Shown: piece after piece, positions 24,067 to 32,984 of the stretch
Layout: every line of letters starts with the position of its first letter
Numbering within the stretch: position 1 is the first letter of the stretch
Assembly: GCF_027922425.1 (NCBI RefSeq)
Contig: NZ_BSFQ01000013.1
Location: 62,001-126,000, forward strand
DNA from: Pseudonocardia halophobica
GTDB taxonomy: Bacteria; Actinomycetota; Actinomycetes; Mycobacteriales; Pseudonocardiaceae
Length of the DNA: 64,000 bases
Reading direction: 5' to 3'
Notes under the pieces: generated by a model
The model's input: only the letters and a program-made list of their open reading frames with translations
The model's database searches: none
What the model was told of the DNA's origin: nothing
Program-made: the position numbers and the translations under genes

Positions 24067-25605
24067 ATGGCTACCGGCACCCCGACGACCAGGACAATCA
24101 GGACGACCGACACCGACCGGCCGACGGCCAGCTACCGCGGGCCCGCCGCGGCGGGCGCCCCGAACCTCACCGGGGTCGAGGGGGTGCGCTCGACCGTCGC
24201 CGGGGACCCGGTGGTGCTCGAGTTCGAACGGTACGACTCGCCTGACCTGCGCCTGGCGACCTCCGGCATCGTCCTCGCGATCCACCGCACGGACGACCCG
24301 GCGCACCCCGAGGCGTACTGGCGCCTCGACCTGCCCGACGCCGTCGAGGGCGAGCAGCTGCGCATCCCGGTCGCGCCGCCGGAGGTCGAGGGCCTCGACC
24401 CGGAGGTGCCCGCCGAGCTGCGCGAGCTGGTGCAGGGCGTGCTCCGCGGCGCGGACATCGGGCCCGTCGGCCGGATCCGCCGCGTCCGCACCGTCGACTC
24501 GCTGCGCGACGGCCGGCGCCGCGAGATCGCCGAGATCCGGCGGGACGAGGTGCAGCTCGCCACCTTCGGCGACGCCACCACGCTGGAGAACTGGACCGAG
24601 GACGCGGTGACGATCTCGGGCGGCCCGGTCGGGCTGCTCGACGTGCTGGCCGAGCGGCTGGCCCAGACCGGCGCCGCCCCCGCGGAGGCGACCGCCGAGG
24701 CCGAGCTCGACCGGCTGCTGCGCGAGGCCGCCCCGCCGCCCCCGGCCCGCTGGAAGGGCAAGAAGGGCGCCGCCGCCACCGGCGTCCTCGGCTACCTCGC
24801 CGAGCACGCGGACCGGCTCGCCGCCGAGGACCTGCGGGCCCGCCGGGACGAGGAGGACGCCGTCCACCAGCTGCGGGTCGCCGCCCGCCGGATGCGCAGC
24901 GCCCTGCAGGCCTTCGCCCCGGTCTTCGACGGCCCCCGCGCCGAGGCGCTGATCGAGGAGCTGCGCTGGCTCGGCCGCGCCCTCGCCCCCGCCCGCGACC
25001 TGGAGGTCCAGGAGGAGCTGATCACCGAGTCGCTGCGGGCGCTGCCGCCGGAGCTGGTGCTCGGCCCGGTGCAGGCGCAGGTCACCCGGCACTTCGCGCG
25101 CTCGGGCGCGGAGGCCAAGGCCGCCGCGGTCGCCGCGCTCGACAGCGAGCGCTACGCGGCCCTGCGCGGCGCGATCGAGCGCTTCCTGCAGGACCCGCCG
25201 CTGGCGTCGGCGGCCGGGTCGAAGAAGGCGGGCAAGAAGCTGCTGCCGGCGGCGCTGAAGAAGGCGGACAAGCGGTTCGACAAGCGGGTCGCCGCCGCGC
25301 TCGACGCCCTGGCCGCGGGCGAGGACTCGGACACCGCGATCCACGACGCCCGCAAGGCCGGCAAGCGGCTGCGCTACGCCACGGAGCTGGCCGGCACCCC
25401 CGAGCAGGCCAAGAAGCTCAAGGCGATCACCAAGGCGCTCGGCGAGCACCAGGACGTCGTCGTCGAGCGGCAGCTGCTGCGCGAGCTGGGCGCCCAGGCG
25501 TACTCCGAGGGCGAGAACGGCTTCACCTTCGGCATCCTCTACGGCCGTGCGCAGGCGGAGGCGGAGCGGGTCGAGGCGCAGCTGCCGCAGCTGCGGCGGG
25601 GGTGA
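24067..25605 (+). CDS. CYTH-like and CHAD domain protein
   Basis: A 512-residue protein. Residues ~40-200 resemble a CYTH/triphosphate-tunnel domain (EFERYDSPDLRLATSGIVLAIHR, YWRLDLPD, RIRRVRTVD, EIRRDEVQLATF). The C-terminal half is a CHAD domain, helical and rich in conserved His/Lys/Arg: VHQLRVAARRMRSALQAF, DARKAGKRLRYATELAG, LGEHQDVVVERQLLREL. CHAD domains bind polyphosphate, and CYTH-CHAD pairs are linked to polyphosphate granules. I chose the ATG before ATGTPTTRT. A Lys-rich insert (SKKAGKKLLPAALKKADKRFDKR) lies inside the CHAD part. Confidence 0.87.
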   Translation: MATGTPTTRTIRTTDTDRPTASYRGPAAAGAPNLTGVEGVRSTVAGDPVVLEFERYDSPDLRLATSGIVLAIHRTDDPAHPEAYWRLDLPDAVEGEQLRIPVAPPEVEGLDPEVPAELRELVQGVLRGADIGPVGRIRRVRTVDSLRDGRRREIAEIRRDEVQLATFGDATTLENWTEDAVTISGGPVGLLDVLAERLAQTGAAPAEATAEAELDRLLREAAPPPPARWKGKKGAAATGVLGYLAEHADRLAAEDLRARRDEEDAVHQLRVAARRMRSALQAFAPVFDGPRAEALIEELRWLGRALAPARDLEVQEELITESLRALPPELVLGPVQAQVTRHFARSGAEAKAAAVAALDSERYAALRGAIERFLQDPPLASAAGSKKAGKKLLPAALKKADKRFDKRVAAALDALAAGEDSDTAIHDARKAGKRLRYATELAGTPEQAKKLKAITKALGEHQDVVVERQLLRELGAQAYSEGENGFTFGILYGRAQAEAERVEAQLPQLRRG

Positions 25606-25627
25606 GTCCGCTGCCAGAATCGGCGGC

Positions 25628-26647
25628 GTGAGCGACGCACGGGACCCGGTGGGCGACCTCCGGCGGATCGCGTTCCTGCTGGAGCGCGCGCACGAGTCGA
25701 CCTACCGGGTCCGCGCCTTCCGCACCGCGGCCGCGGCGCTGCGCGGCAAGGACGTCGAGCAGCTCGCCGCGCTCGAGCGGTCGGGGGAGCTGCGGAAGCT
25801 CAAGGGGGTCGGCGACGTCACCGCCCGGTGCGTCGCCGAGTCCCTGCGCGGCGAGGTACCGGTCTACCTGCGGCGGCTGGAGGCCACCGAGGGCGTCGAG
25901 CTGGACACGGCGGCCGCCGACCTGCGGGAGGCGCTGCGCGGCGACTGCCACAGCCACACCGACCAGTCGGACGGGGGCTCCCCGCTGTGGGAGATGGTCG
26001 AGACCGCGATCACCCTCGGGCACGACTACCTCGTCGTCACGGACCACTCGCCACGGCTCACCGTGGCGAACGGGCTGTCCCCGGAGCGGCTGCGGCGCCA
26101 GCTGGAGCAGATCGCGGAGCTCAACGCCGGGCTCTCGGGGTTCCGGGTGCTCACCGGGATCGAGGTCGACATCCTCGAGGACGGCGCGCTCGACCAGGAG
26201 GAGGACCTGCTGGCCGAGCTCGACGTCGTGGTCGCGAGCGTGCACTCCAAGCTGCGGATGCCGCGGGACGAGATGACCGAGCGGATGCTCACCGCCGTCG
26301 CGAACCCGTACGTCGACGTCCTGGGCCACTGCACCGGCCGGATGGTCACCGGGAACCGCAAGCGCCCCGAGTCCGAGTTCGACGCCGACGCGGTGTTCGC
26401 CGCCTGCGCCGAGCACGGCGTGGCCGTCGAGATCAACTCCCGGCCGGAGCGCCTGGACCCGCCGAAGCGGTTGCTGCGGCTCGCGGTCGAGGCGGGCTGC
26501 GAGTTCACCGTCGACACGGACGCGCACGCGCCTGGCCAGCTCGACTGGCTCGACTACGGCTGCACCCGGGCGGTGCAGTGCGGGGTGCCGACCGAGAAGA
26601 TCCGCAACACCTGGGAGCTGCAGGACCTGCTCGCGGTCCGCGCCTGA
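25628..26647 (+). CDS. PHP-domain phosphoesterase with PolX-like helix-hairpin-helix N-terminus
   Basis: About 100 N-terminal residues look like the 8-kDa/HhH part of family X DNA polymerases (LRRIAFLLERAHESTYRVRAFRTAAAAL, LRKLKGVGDVTARCVAE). They are joined to a PHP domain with its metal-binding set: GDCHSHTDQSDGG, VVTDHSPR, TGIEVDI, VASVHSK, GHCTGR, and DTDAHAP. Bacterial PolX has a polymerase palm and fingers between these parts; here that core is absent and the protein is only 339 residues. It is likely a metal-dependent phosphoesterase or nuclease acting on DNA ends. The start GTG is 22 bp after the CHAD gene stop. Confidence 0.87.
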   Translation: MSDARDPVGDLRRIAFLLERAHESTYRVRAFRTAAAALRGKDVEQLAALERSGELRKLKGVGDVTARCVAESLRGEVPVYLRRLEATEGVELDTAAADLREALRGDCHSHTDQSDGGSPLWEMVETAITLGHDYLVVTDHSPRLTVANGLSPERLRRQLEQIAELNAGLSGFRVLTGIEVDILEDGALDQEEDLLAELDVVVASVHSKLRMPRDEMTERMLTAVANPYVDVLGHCTGRMVTGNRKRPESEFDADAVFAACAEHGVAVEINSRPERLDPPKRLLRLAVEAGCEFTVDTDAHAPGQLDWLDYGCTRAVQCGVPTEKIRNTWELQDLLAVRA

Positions 26648-26659
26648 CCCGGCCCCGGC

Positions 26660-27061
26660 TCAGCCGGGATCGGCCAGCTCGAAGTCGGCGAAGTCGAAGC
26701 CGGGGGAGACCACGCAGGACACGAGCGCCGGCTCGGTCCCGAGCAGCCGCGCGGACTGCCACGCACCTGCCGGGACGAGCTGCTGCGGGGCGTGCGCCTG
26801 CAACGTCCAGGAGGCCCCGGCCTCGGGCTGCTGCCCGATCCGGAGGTCGACGGCCGAGCCCGAGTGCCACAGCCAGAGCTCGCTCGAGCGCACCCGGTGC
26901 CACCGTGACTCCCCGTCGAGCAGGTACAGGATCGCCGTGGCCGTCGGTCGCGGACCGTGGTCGGTCTCGACGGTCACCGGTGAGGTCCAGGTGCGGCGGT
27001 ACCAGCCGCCCTCCGGGTGGGGAGCCAGGTCGAGGGTGGTGGCGAGGGCGGGAGGCGACAC
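26660..27061 (-). CDS. DUF985 cupin protein
   Basis: A 133-residue single-domain cupin. HPEGGWYRRTW near the start, then ATAILYLLDGESRWHRVRSSELWLWHSG with the metal-binding His/Glu set, and LVPAGAWQSARLL are diagnostic for the DUF985 (YML079-like) family. No biochemical role is firmly known. It starts with GTG, converges with the PHP gene and is divergent from the GH16 gene. Confidence 0.9.
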   Translation of the reverse strand: MSPPALATTLDLAPHPEGGWYRRTWTSPVTVETDHGPRPTATAILYLLDGESRWHRVRSSELWLWHSGSAVDLRIGQQPEAGASWTLQAHAPQQLVPAGAWQSARLLGTEPALVSCVVSPGFDFADFELADPG

Positions 27062-27259
27062 GGCTCGAGTCTCGCGGTCCCCGCCGGCCCTGTCACGTCC
27101 GGTGATCAGGAATTGTCACCTGCCGTGACGGATGTCGGGCCGCGGCCGTGGTGCGTGCACGAACGGGCGGTACCCGACCGGGTGGCAGGGCTCGCGTTGC
27201 TCACGATCTGCGGTGAAATGAGCACAGTTCTGATGCAGGAGTGACGAGAGGTGCTGGCG

Positions 27260-28216
27260 ATGCGGTCGTCCGGTCTGGTGCGAACCCTGGCCGTCGTGGT
27301 GAGCGGTGCGGCGCTGCTGACCCTCACCGCGTGTCCCGCCGGCGCCTCGCAGGCCCCGGAGGTCCCGGGCGCGCCGTCGTCGCAGGGCACGGCGGCCCAG
27401 GCCGCGGCGTCGCAGTGCCCGCAGACCGCCGCGGACGCGCTGGGCTGGGGCACCCCGACCCGGCAGGCGGACTTCGAGGGCACCGCGCTGCCGCCGGACT
27501 GGCACCCCTACGGCCCCGAGCCGGGCCACGACGAGAAGGGCACCCGGACGCCCGAGGCGATCACCGTCGCGAACGGCCAGGTCACGGTGAGCGGCGACGA
27601 GCAGGGCAACACCGGCGCCATGAGCTGGCACCCCGGGCAGTGGTACGGCCGCTGGGAGGTGTGCGTGAAGTCCGACCCGGGCCCCGGCGGCTACCACCCG
27701 GTGCTGCTGCTGTGGCCGGTGAAGGAGGACTGGCCGGTGGGCGGCGAGATCGACTGGATGGAGATCAGCGCCGACGACCGGCAGAGCACGGACTTCTTCC
27801 TGCACTACGGCGCCGACAACTCCCAGGAGAGCGGCTCGGTCCGGCACGACGCCACCGAGTGGACCGCCTACGCACTGGAGTGGACGCCCGAGAAGGTGAC
27901 CGCCTACCTCAACGGCAAGGAGTGGTACTCCACCACGGAGACCGGCCACTTCCCGCCCGGCGCGATGAACATGACCGTGCAGCTGGACCTGTTCCCGCCC
28001 GCCGGCGGCAGCACGGCGATGCACCTGGACTGGGCGAAGCAGTGGTCGCTGCCGGAGAGCGTGCCGGCCGAGCTGTCGCTGGCGCCGGGTGCCCCCGCCA
28101 CCGGCCAGCCCGACCTGCACCCCGAGCGCACCCCCAAGCCCGTGTCCGAGCTGCCGGCGTCGCCGCAGCAGGGGGCGCCGCAGCCGGGCACGAACAAGCC
28201 GCGGCAGGGCGGCTGA
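27260..28216 (+). CDS. GH16-family secreted lipoprotein (beta-glucanase-like)
   Basis: A 318-residue protein: signal peptide with lipobox LTAC (Cys about residue 25), then a GH16 beta-jelly-roll domain. The active-site motif is GGEIDWMEI, matching E-x-D-x-x-E (nucleophile, assisting Asp, acid/base), preceded by SWHPGQWYGRWEVCVKSD and followed by TAYALEWTPEKVTAYLNGKEW. It should hydrolyse or transglycosylate beta-glucans or related polysaccharides at the outer membrane face. The C-terminal ~50 residues are Pro-rich and disordered. I chose ATG 27260 rather than the GTG three codons earlier because GAGAGG sits 8 bp before it. Confidence 0.88.
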   Translation: MRSSGLVRTLAVVVSGAALLTLTACPAGASQAPEVPGAPSSQGTAAQAAASQCPQTAADALGWGTPTRQADFEGTALPPDWHPYGPEPGHDEKGTRTPEAITVANGQVTVSGDEQGNTGAMSWHPGQWYGRWEVCVKSDPGPGGYHPVLLLWPVKEDWPVGGEIDWMEISADDRQSTDFFLHYGADNSQESGSVRHDATEWTAYALEWTPEKVTAYLNGKEWYSTTETGHFPPGAMNMTVQLDLFPPAGGSTAMHLDWAKQWSLPESVPAELSLAPGAPATGQPDLHPERTPKPVSELPASPQQGAPQPGTNKPRQGG

Positions 28217-28231
28217 CCCCTGGGACTCGTG

Positions 28232-28320
28232 GGTGGCGGGGCGAAAGGTACTGGGGCCGTCCCGCCACCTACGGCCTCGTGGACGGCGGCGGTGCTGGGG
28301 AGCCCTCGCCGCCGTCCACG
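28232..28320. terminator. two strong hairpins between convergent genes
   Basis: GGTGGCGGGGCG (28232-28243) pairs with CGTCCCGCCACC (28258-28269), with one G-T pair. CGTGGACGGCGGCG (28278-28291) pairs perfectly over 14 bp with CGCCGCCGTCCACG (28307-28320). They lie between the rightward GH16 gene and the leftward PfkB gene and should stop transcription from both sides. Confidence 0.75.
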
Positions 28321-28337
28321 CTGGATCGTGCCGCCGC

Positions 28338-29294
28338 TCAGTGCAGGGCGGCCCGCAGCTCGTCCGTCGTCGGCGGCTGGGCGCCCCGCCGCGAGCAGGT
28401 GATCGAGGCCGCCGTCACGCACTCCTCGAGCACCTCGTCGAGGGTGAGCGCGGGCACCGAGCGCAGGACCTCGCGCCGGGCGGGTCCGAGCAGGTCCCGC
28501 GCGTGCAGGGCGGCCAGCAGGGCGGCGGAGAAGCTGTCCCCGGCGCCCACGGTGTCGACGACCTCGACGGCCCGGCCCGGCATCGACGTCCGGATCCCGG
28601 CCGCCGTCGCCGCGAGCACGCCGTCGCCGCCCAGGGTCACGGCGACCACCGCCGGCCCGCGGCCGGCCCAGTCGTCGAGCACCTCGCCGGGCGGGACGTC
28701 GGGCAGCAGCCAGCGGAGGTCCTCGTCGCTGACCTTGACGACGTCGGCGATCGCGAGCATCTCGTGCACGCCGCGCAGCACCTCGGCGGGATCGCCCATG
28801 AGGCGCGGCCGGCAGTTCGGGTCGTAGCTCACGGTGGCCGAGCCCGCGGCCTTGGCCAGGAGCTCGCGCAGCACCGCGGCGCCGGGCTCGACGGTCAGCG
28901 CCAGCGAGCCGGAGTGCAGGGCGACGATCCCGTCGAGCGCGCCGGTCAGCTCGTCGGGCGTCCACTGCCAGTCCGAGGTGCCGGCGATGCGGAAGTCGTA
29001 GTCCGCGACCCCGTCCGGCCCGACCTCGACCAGCGCCAGCGAGGACTGCTCGGGTGCGTCGACGACGTGGGACAGGTCGACGCCGTTGCCCTCCAGGTGC
29101 GCGCGCAGCCGGCGGCCCAGGAAGTCCGACCCGAGCCGGGCGAGCATCCGCGCGGGCACGCCGAGGCGCGCCAGACCGACCGCGACGTTGGCGGGGCTGC
29201 CGCCGGGAGCGAACTCGAAGTACCCCTCGGCGGGGGCGGGGACGACGTCGACCAGCGCCTCGCCCGCGACCGCGATCACACCGTTGTCAGCCAC
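28338..29294 (-). CDS. PfkB-family carbohydrate kinase (fructokinase-like)
   Basis: A 318-residue ribokinase-fold kinase: GEALVDVVP near the N-terminus, substrate-binding GGSPANVAVGLARLG, and the PfkB signature DTVGAGDSFSAALLAAL with the catalytic Asp and anion hole near residue 250. The family phosphorylates sugars such as fructose, ribose or 2-keto-3-deoxygluconate. No transporter or sugar regulator is adjacent, so the sugar is undetermined. Confidence 0.88.
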   Translation of the reverse strand: MADNGVIAVAGEALVDVVPAPAEGYFEFAPGGSPANVAVGLARLGVPARMLARLGSDFLGRRLRAHLEGNGVDLSHVVDAPEQSSLALVEVGPDGVADYDFRIAGTSDWQWTPDELTGALDGIVALHSGSLALTVEPGAAVLRELLAKAAGSATVSYDPNCRPRLMGDPAEVLRGVHEMLAIADVVKVSDEDLRWLLPDVPPGEVLDDWAGRGPAVVAVTLGGDGVLAATAAGIRTSMPGRAVEVVDTVGAGDSFSAALLAALHARDLLGPARREVLRSVPALTLDEVLEECVTAASITCSRRGAQPPTTDELRAALH

Positions 29295-29340
29295 GCCGAC
29301 AGCGTGCCAGAGGTCGGGGCCCGATCTCAGCTCCCGATGC

Positions 29341-29784
29341 TCAGCCGCCGACCGTGGAGGCCAGGTTTGCCAGCACGCCGTCGTAGATCCGGGTCAGGCC
29401 CTTCGGGGCGAAGGTCCGCTCGAAGAACCCGCCGATGCCGCCCGCGCCGTTCCACGTCGTGGTGATCGTGACCAGGCTGGCGCCCTCCCCGGCCGGCGCG
29501 ACCCGCCACGTCGTGACCAGCGAGGAGTTCGCGTCCTTCTCCACCACGGTGTCCGGCGTCGGCTGCGTGACGTCGGCCTTCACGTGGCGCACGCGCTTCT
29601 TGGTGGCGTGCAGCTTCCAGGTGGCCGAGGTGCCCTCGCCCTGGCCGCCGGTCAGCACCGCGTAGTCGGTGAACTGCTCGGTCAGGATCTCGGGACGGGT
29701 CTGCGTGTAGTCGGCGACGGCCGCGCGGACGGCCTCGACGGGGGCGGGGACGGTTCGCTCGGCGGTCGCGGTCACCTGTGCCAT
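29341..29784 (-). CDS. SRPBCC (START/polyketide-cyclase-like) family protein
   Basis: A 147-residue single-domain protein. VTATAERTVPAPVEAVRAAVADYTQTRPEILTEQFTDYAVL is the typical first strand and helix pair of SRPBCC proteins, and WRVAPAGEGASLVTITTTW and a C-terminal helix complete the helix-grip fold. Such proteins bind small hydrophobic ligands. No catalytic residues can be assigned. It is divergent from the CobW gene with 62 bp between. Confidence 0.85.
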   Translation of the reverse strand: MAQVTATAERTVPAPVEAVRAAVADYTQTRPEILTEQFTDYAVLTGGQGEGTSATWKLHATKKRVRHVKADVTQPTPDTVVEKDANSSLVTTWRVAPAGEGASLVTITTTWNGAGGIGGFFERTFAPKGLTRIYDGVLANLASTVGG

Positions 29785-29846
29785 GTGTCCATCCTGCCCC
29801 GGACCCGCGGGGCGCGGCCGCAGGGGCGCCTGGTAACTCTTCCGGG

Positions 29847-30845
29847 ATGCGGAGGATTCCGGTCGTGGTCGTCGCCGGTTTCCTCGGCGCGGGCAAGACC
29901 ACCCTGCTCAACCACCTCCTCGCGCACTCGCTCGACGCCCGGATCGGCGTGGTGGTCAACGACTTCGGCGCCATCGGGATCGACGCCATGCTGGTCGGCG
30001 GGTCGGACGCGATGGTCTCGCTCGGCAACGGCTGCCTGTGCTGCGCGGTGGGGGAGGACGGCGTCGGGCCGCTGCTCGACCGGCTGACCCGCCGGCGGGA
30101 CGAGATCGACGTGATCGTGATCGAGGCCAGCGGCATCGCCGAGCCCGGCACGCTCGTGCAGCTGATCCTCGAGGCGGCCAACCCGCACCTGGTCTTCGGC
30201 GGGCTGATCGAGGTGATCGACGCCGTCGAGTTCGAGGCCACGCGCCGGCGGCACCCGCAGGTCGACACGCACGTCGGGCTGGCGGACCTGCTGGTGCTCA
30301 ACAAGGTCGACCGGGTGGACCCGGGCAAGGTCTGGCGGGTCCGGCGGCTGCTCCGCGAGGCCAACGGGCTGGCCCCGATCGTCCCGGCCGAGCACGGCGT
30401 CGTCGACCCCCGGCTGCTGTTCGACATCGAGGTCGTACCCGGCCGGCAGCTGCTGCTCGGGGAGCAGGTCGGCGACCACGCCGACCACATCCATGCCGCG
30501 TACGACAGCGTCTCCTTCACCTCCGACGCCCCGATGGACCCGCAGCGGCTGCGGGACCTGCTCGACCGGCGGCCCGCCGGCGTCTACCGGATCAAGGGGT
30601 TCGTGGCGTTCGGCGTGCCCGGGCACCGGCAGAAGTACGTGCTGCACACCGTCGGCCGGTACGTCCGGTTCCGCCGCGCCCGTTGGGAGCCCGGCGAGCC
30701 CCGGCGCACGAGCCTGGTGCTGATCGGCGCGGGGATCGACACCGCCGCCGTCGAGGCCGAGCTGGCGGCCTGCGTGGCGGACGACTCGTCCCGCACGGAC
30801 GCCGACGCCATGCTCCCGGTCCTGCGGTACACGTTCGGGGCGTGA
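29847..30845 (+). CDS. CobW/COG0523-family metal-chaperone GTPase
   Basis: A 332-residue G3E GTPase: Walker A GFLGAGKTTLL at residues 11-21, the family metal-binding motif GNGCLCC, Walker B region VIVIEASGIAEPG, base-recognition NKVD, and a C-terminal CobW_C domain (GVYRIKGFVAFGVPGHRQKYVLHTVG). These proteins insert or deliver metals (Zn, Co, Fe) to client enzymes using GTP. Nothing nearby identifies the client. No Zur-like box was recognised in the short upstream gap. Confidence 0.92.
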   Translation: MRRIPVVVVAGFLGAGKTTLLNHLLAHSLDARIGVVVNDFGAIGIDAMLVGGSDAMVSLGNGCLCCAVGEDGVGPLLDRLTRRRDEIDVIVIEASGIAEPGTLVQLILEAANPHLVFGGLIEVIDAVEFEATRRRHPQVDTHVGLADLLVLNKVDRVDPGKVWRVRRLLREANGLAPIVPAEHGVVDPRLLFDIEVVPGRQLLLGEQVGDHADHIHAAYDSVSFTSDAPMDPQRLRDLLDRRPAGVYRIKGFVAFGVPGHRQKYVLHTVGRYVRFRRARWEPGEPRRTSLVLIGAGIDTAAVEAELAACVADDSSRTDADAMLPVLRYTFGA

Positions 30846-30895
30846 GCCGCGCGCGGTCCCCGCGGCAGAAGGCTACCCGGGCGTAACATCGGTGT

Positions 30896-32005
30896 GTGAT
30901 CGCGCGCTCCGTGCGGGTCCTCGGTCTGCGACTCGCGTTCCGGTTCCTCTTCGGACTCCCGCGGCCGCTGAAGAGGCTGCTCGCGGGGTCCGAGGTGCGC
31001 CTCGAGGGACAGCTCCTCGATCTCGACCTGCAGCTGCTCAACCGCGCCGGGGAGTGGCTCGCGCGGCTCACCGCCGCGAGCGGGCAGCTGGGTGCGGCCG
31101 CCCTGGCCGAGCAGCGCCGGCAGGCGGACGACGCCGCCGAACTGGCCGCCGAGGGCCCGTTCGACGACGTCGTGACCCGGGACCTGGAGGTCGCGGGCGC
31201 CGAGGGTCCGATCCCGGCCCGGCTCTACACACCGCCGGGCCCGCACGGTCCGGCCGGCCGCTCCGGCCTGCTGGTCTACTTCCACGGCGGCGGGTTCGTG
31301 CTGGGCAGCATCGCCTCCGCCGACCCGCTCTGCCGGCTGCTCGCGGCGCAGGCCGGCGTCCGGGTGCTGTCCGTGGAGTACCGGCTCGCGCCCGAGCACC
31401 CGTACCCCGCCGCGCTCGACGACGCCCTCGCCGCCTACCGGCACACCCTCGCCCACGCCGAGGACCTCGACGCGGAGAAGACGCTGGTCGCGGTGGGCGG
31501 CGACAGCGCGGGTGCGAACCTGGCGCTGGTCGTCGCGCACGAGCAGGCGGTCCGCGGCGAGCCCGTGCCCGCCTTCGTCGTGGCCCTCTACCCGGCGACG
31601 GACGCCGACCGGACCGGCGGCTCGCGCGTCGCGTTCGGCTCCGGGTTCGGGATCAGCGCCGAGGTGCTCGCCGCCATGGAGCAGATGTACCTGCCCGAGG
31701 GCGTGCCCGCCGACGACGACCGCGGCGCCATCCTGCGCGCCGACGACCTCTCCGGCATGCCGCCGGTCTACCTCGCGACCGCCGGCTTCGACCCGCTGCG
31801 CGACGAGGGGGAGGAGCTGGCCGAGCGCTTGCGCGAGGCCGGTGTCCCGGTGGTCGCGCGGCGGTTCCCCGGGCTCATCCACGGCTACGCCAGCTTCACC
31901 GCGCTCAGCCGGGCCGCCCACGACGCCGCCTTCGACGCCGCCAGCGCCCTGCGGGCCGGGCTCGCGCTGGCCGACCGCGAGCCCGCCCCGCTCCGCACGG
32001 TCTGA
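30896..32005 (+). CDS. alpha/beta hydrolase (hormone-sensitive-lipase family esterase)
   Basis: A 369-residue esterase. It has the oxyanion-hole motif YFHGGGFVLGS, the nucleophile elbow GGDSAGANLA, the acid in TAGFDPLRDEGE and the His in GLIHGYASF, all typical of family IV (HSL) carboxylesterases. The first ~90 residues form an Arg/Leu-rich cap region. No signal peptide is evident. It follows the CobW gene by 50 bp on the same strand and may be co-transcribed. Confidence 0.9.
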   Translation: MIARSVRVLGLRLAFRFLFGLPRPLKRLLAGSEVRLEGQLLDLDLQLLNRAGEWLARLTAASGQLGAAALAEQRRQADDAAELAAEGPFDDVVTRDLEVAGAEGPIPARLYTPPGPHGPAGRSGLLVYFHGGGFVLGSIASADPLCRLLAAQAGVRVLSVEYRLAPEHPYPAALDDALAAYRHTLAHAEDLDAEKTLVAVGGDSAGANLALVVAHEQAVRGEPVPAFVVALYPATDADRTGGSRVAFGSGFGISAEVLAAMEQMYLPEGVPADDDRGAILRADDLSGMPPVYLATAGFDPLRDEGEELAERLREAGVPVVARRFPGLIHGYASFTALSRAAHDAAFDAASALRAGLALADREPAPLRTV

Positions 32006-32007
32006 GC

Positions 32008-32186
32008 TCAGGCGGTGGCGTGCGTCCTCAGCTCGTCGAGCACCTCGTCCGCCGCGATCGGGGCGTAGCGGGCCGTTCGCGACGGGCGAGGTCGCCCCCA
32101 CCGGCGTGACGCCGAGGGCGAGGACGCCGTCCAGCTCGCCGGTGTCGAGCACGACGACGCTGCGGGGCCGCGGGCACCTCGGTGGC
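32008..32186 (-). pseudogene. remnant of an iron-siderophore substrate-binding protein gene
   Basis: On the minus strand one reads TEVPAAPQR, then after a one-base frame change VVVLDTGELDGVLALG and VTPVGATSPV, then after a deletion RYAPIAADEVLDELRTHATA and a stop. The first two pieces are the well-conserved N-terminal segment of FepB/FecB-type binding proteins; the last fits their C-terminus. About 85% of the gene is missing and no frame spans it. It suggests that a siderophore uptake gene once stood here. Confidence 0.6.
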
Positions 32187-32371
32187 TGACCTCAACGGGC
32201 GAACCGGGCGTTCCTCCCTGTGATCGAGACCTCTCCCGTTCCGGTGAGGGGTCGGTCACGTTTCCGCGTCGTAACAGGCCGTTCATCAGTTCCGATGAAT
32301 GGCGTGGCGGCGCTCTACCCCGGCGCGAACGCCGCCCTCCTCCCCGGTGCGACCAGCAAGAGCAAGAGGCA
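32187..32371. other. intergenic region before membrane protein gene
   Basis: Holds a short dyad TTCATC at 32282-32287 and GATGAA at 32294-32299 (6-bp arms, 6-bp centre), about 75 bp before the next rightward start, which could be an operator. Otherwise nothing recognisable. Confidence 0.35.
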
Positions 32372-32965
32372 ATGAGCACGTTCCCCGGCGACGCGTCCGT
32401 CGACTTCGTCAAGCAGGCCCCGGCCGACCGCCTGCCCACCCTCGTCCGCACCCGATCGGGTTACCGCGTCTTTGATCCGGCGCTGATCGCCGGGACGCAT
32501 TACCAGATCGACGACACCGGCACCCTCGTCTGGACGCGGCTACCCGCCGGCTCGACGGCCCTCGCCGTCCTCGCGGTCGGGGCCGTGTCCGGGCTGCTGC
32601 TGGGCGACGGGTGGCTCCTCACGCTGCTGTGGGCCGCCGTCGGCGTCGTGGTGGGCACCGGCCTCGCCGGGCTCGCGCTGACGCTCGTCCACACGATCGA
32701 CAGTCCCGAGCGCCGCTACCGCCACCGCACCTGCGGCGCCCCGTTCTCGCAGGACGTGACGGACCGCGGGTCGCGCGCCTGGGAACTGTGCGTGCAGGCC
32801 GAGCGCCTGGCCGCGACCAGGTCGTGGGTGAGCGGGCGGGTCGACCGCGAGCGCCAGCTGCCCGAGCTGCTGTGGGCGGGCGTGCTGGGCTCGGGCTGGG
32901 CGGCCGAGGAGATCGGTCGCATGGCCAACCCGTCGACCGGGCCGGACCTGCGCGCCCCTGCGTGA
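32372..32965 (+). CDS. hypothetical membrane protein with two adjacent transmembrane helices
   Basis: A 197-residue protein with a soluble N-terminal ~60 residues, two hydrophobic helices close together (STALAVLAVGAVSGLLLG and LLTLLWAAVGVVVGTGLAGLALTLV, about residues 60-108), and an Arg/Glu-rich C-terminal tail. AAGAGG lies just before the ATG. I do not recognise the family. A WAGVLGSGWAAEEIGRMA helix near the end is amphipathic. Confidence 0.7.
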   Translation: MSTFPGDASVDFVKQAPADRLPTLVRTRSGYRVFDPALIAGTHYQIDDTGTLVWTRLPAGSTALAVLAVGAVSGLLLGDGWLLTLLWAAVGVVVGTGLAGLALTLVHTIDSPERRYRHRTCGAPFSQDVTDRGSRAWELCVQAERLAATRSWVSGRVDRERQLPELLWAGVLGSGWAAEEIGRMANPSTGPDLRAPA

Positions 32966-32984
32966 TCACGGCCATGGGGCCTGA

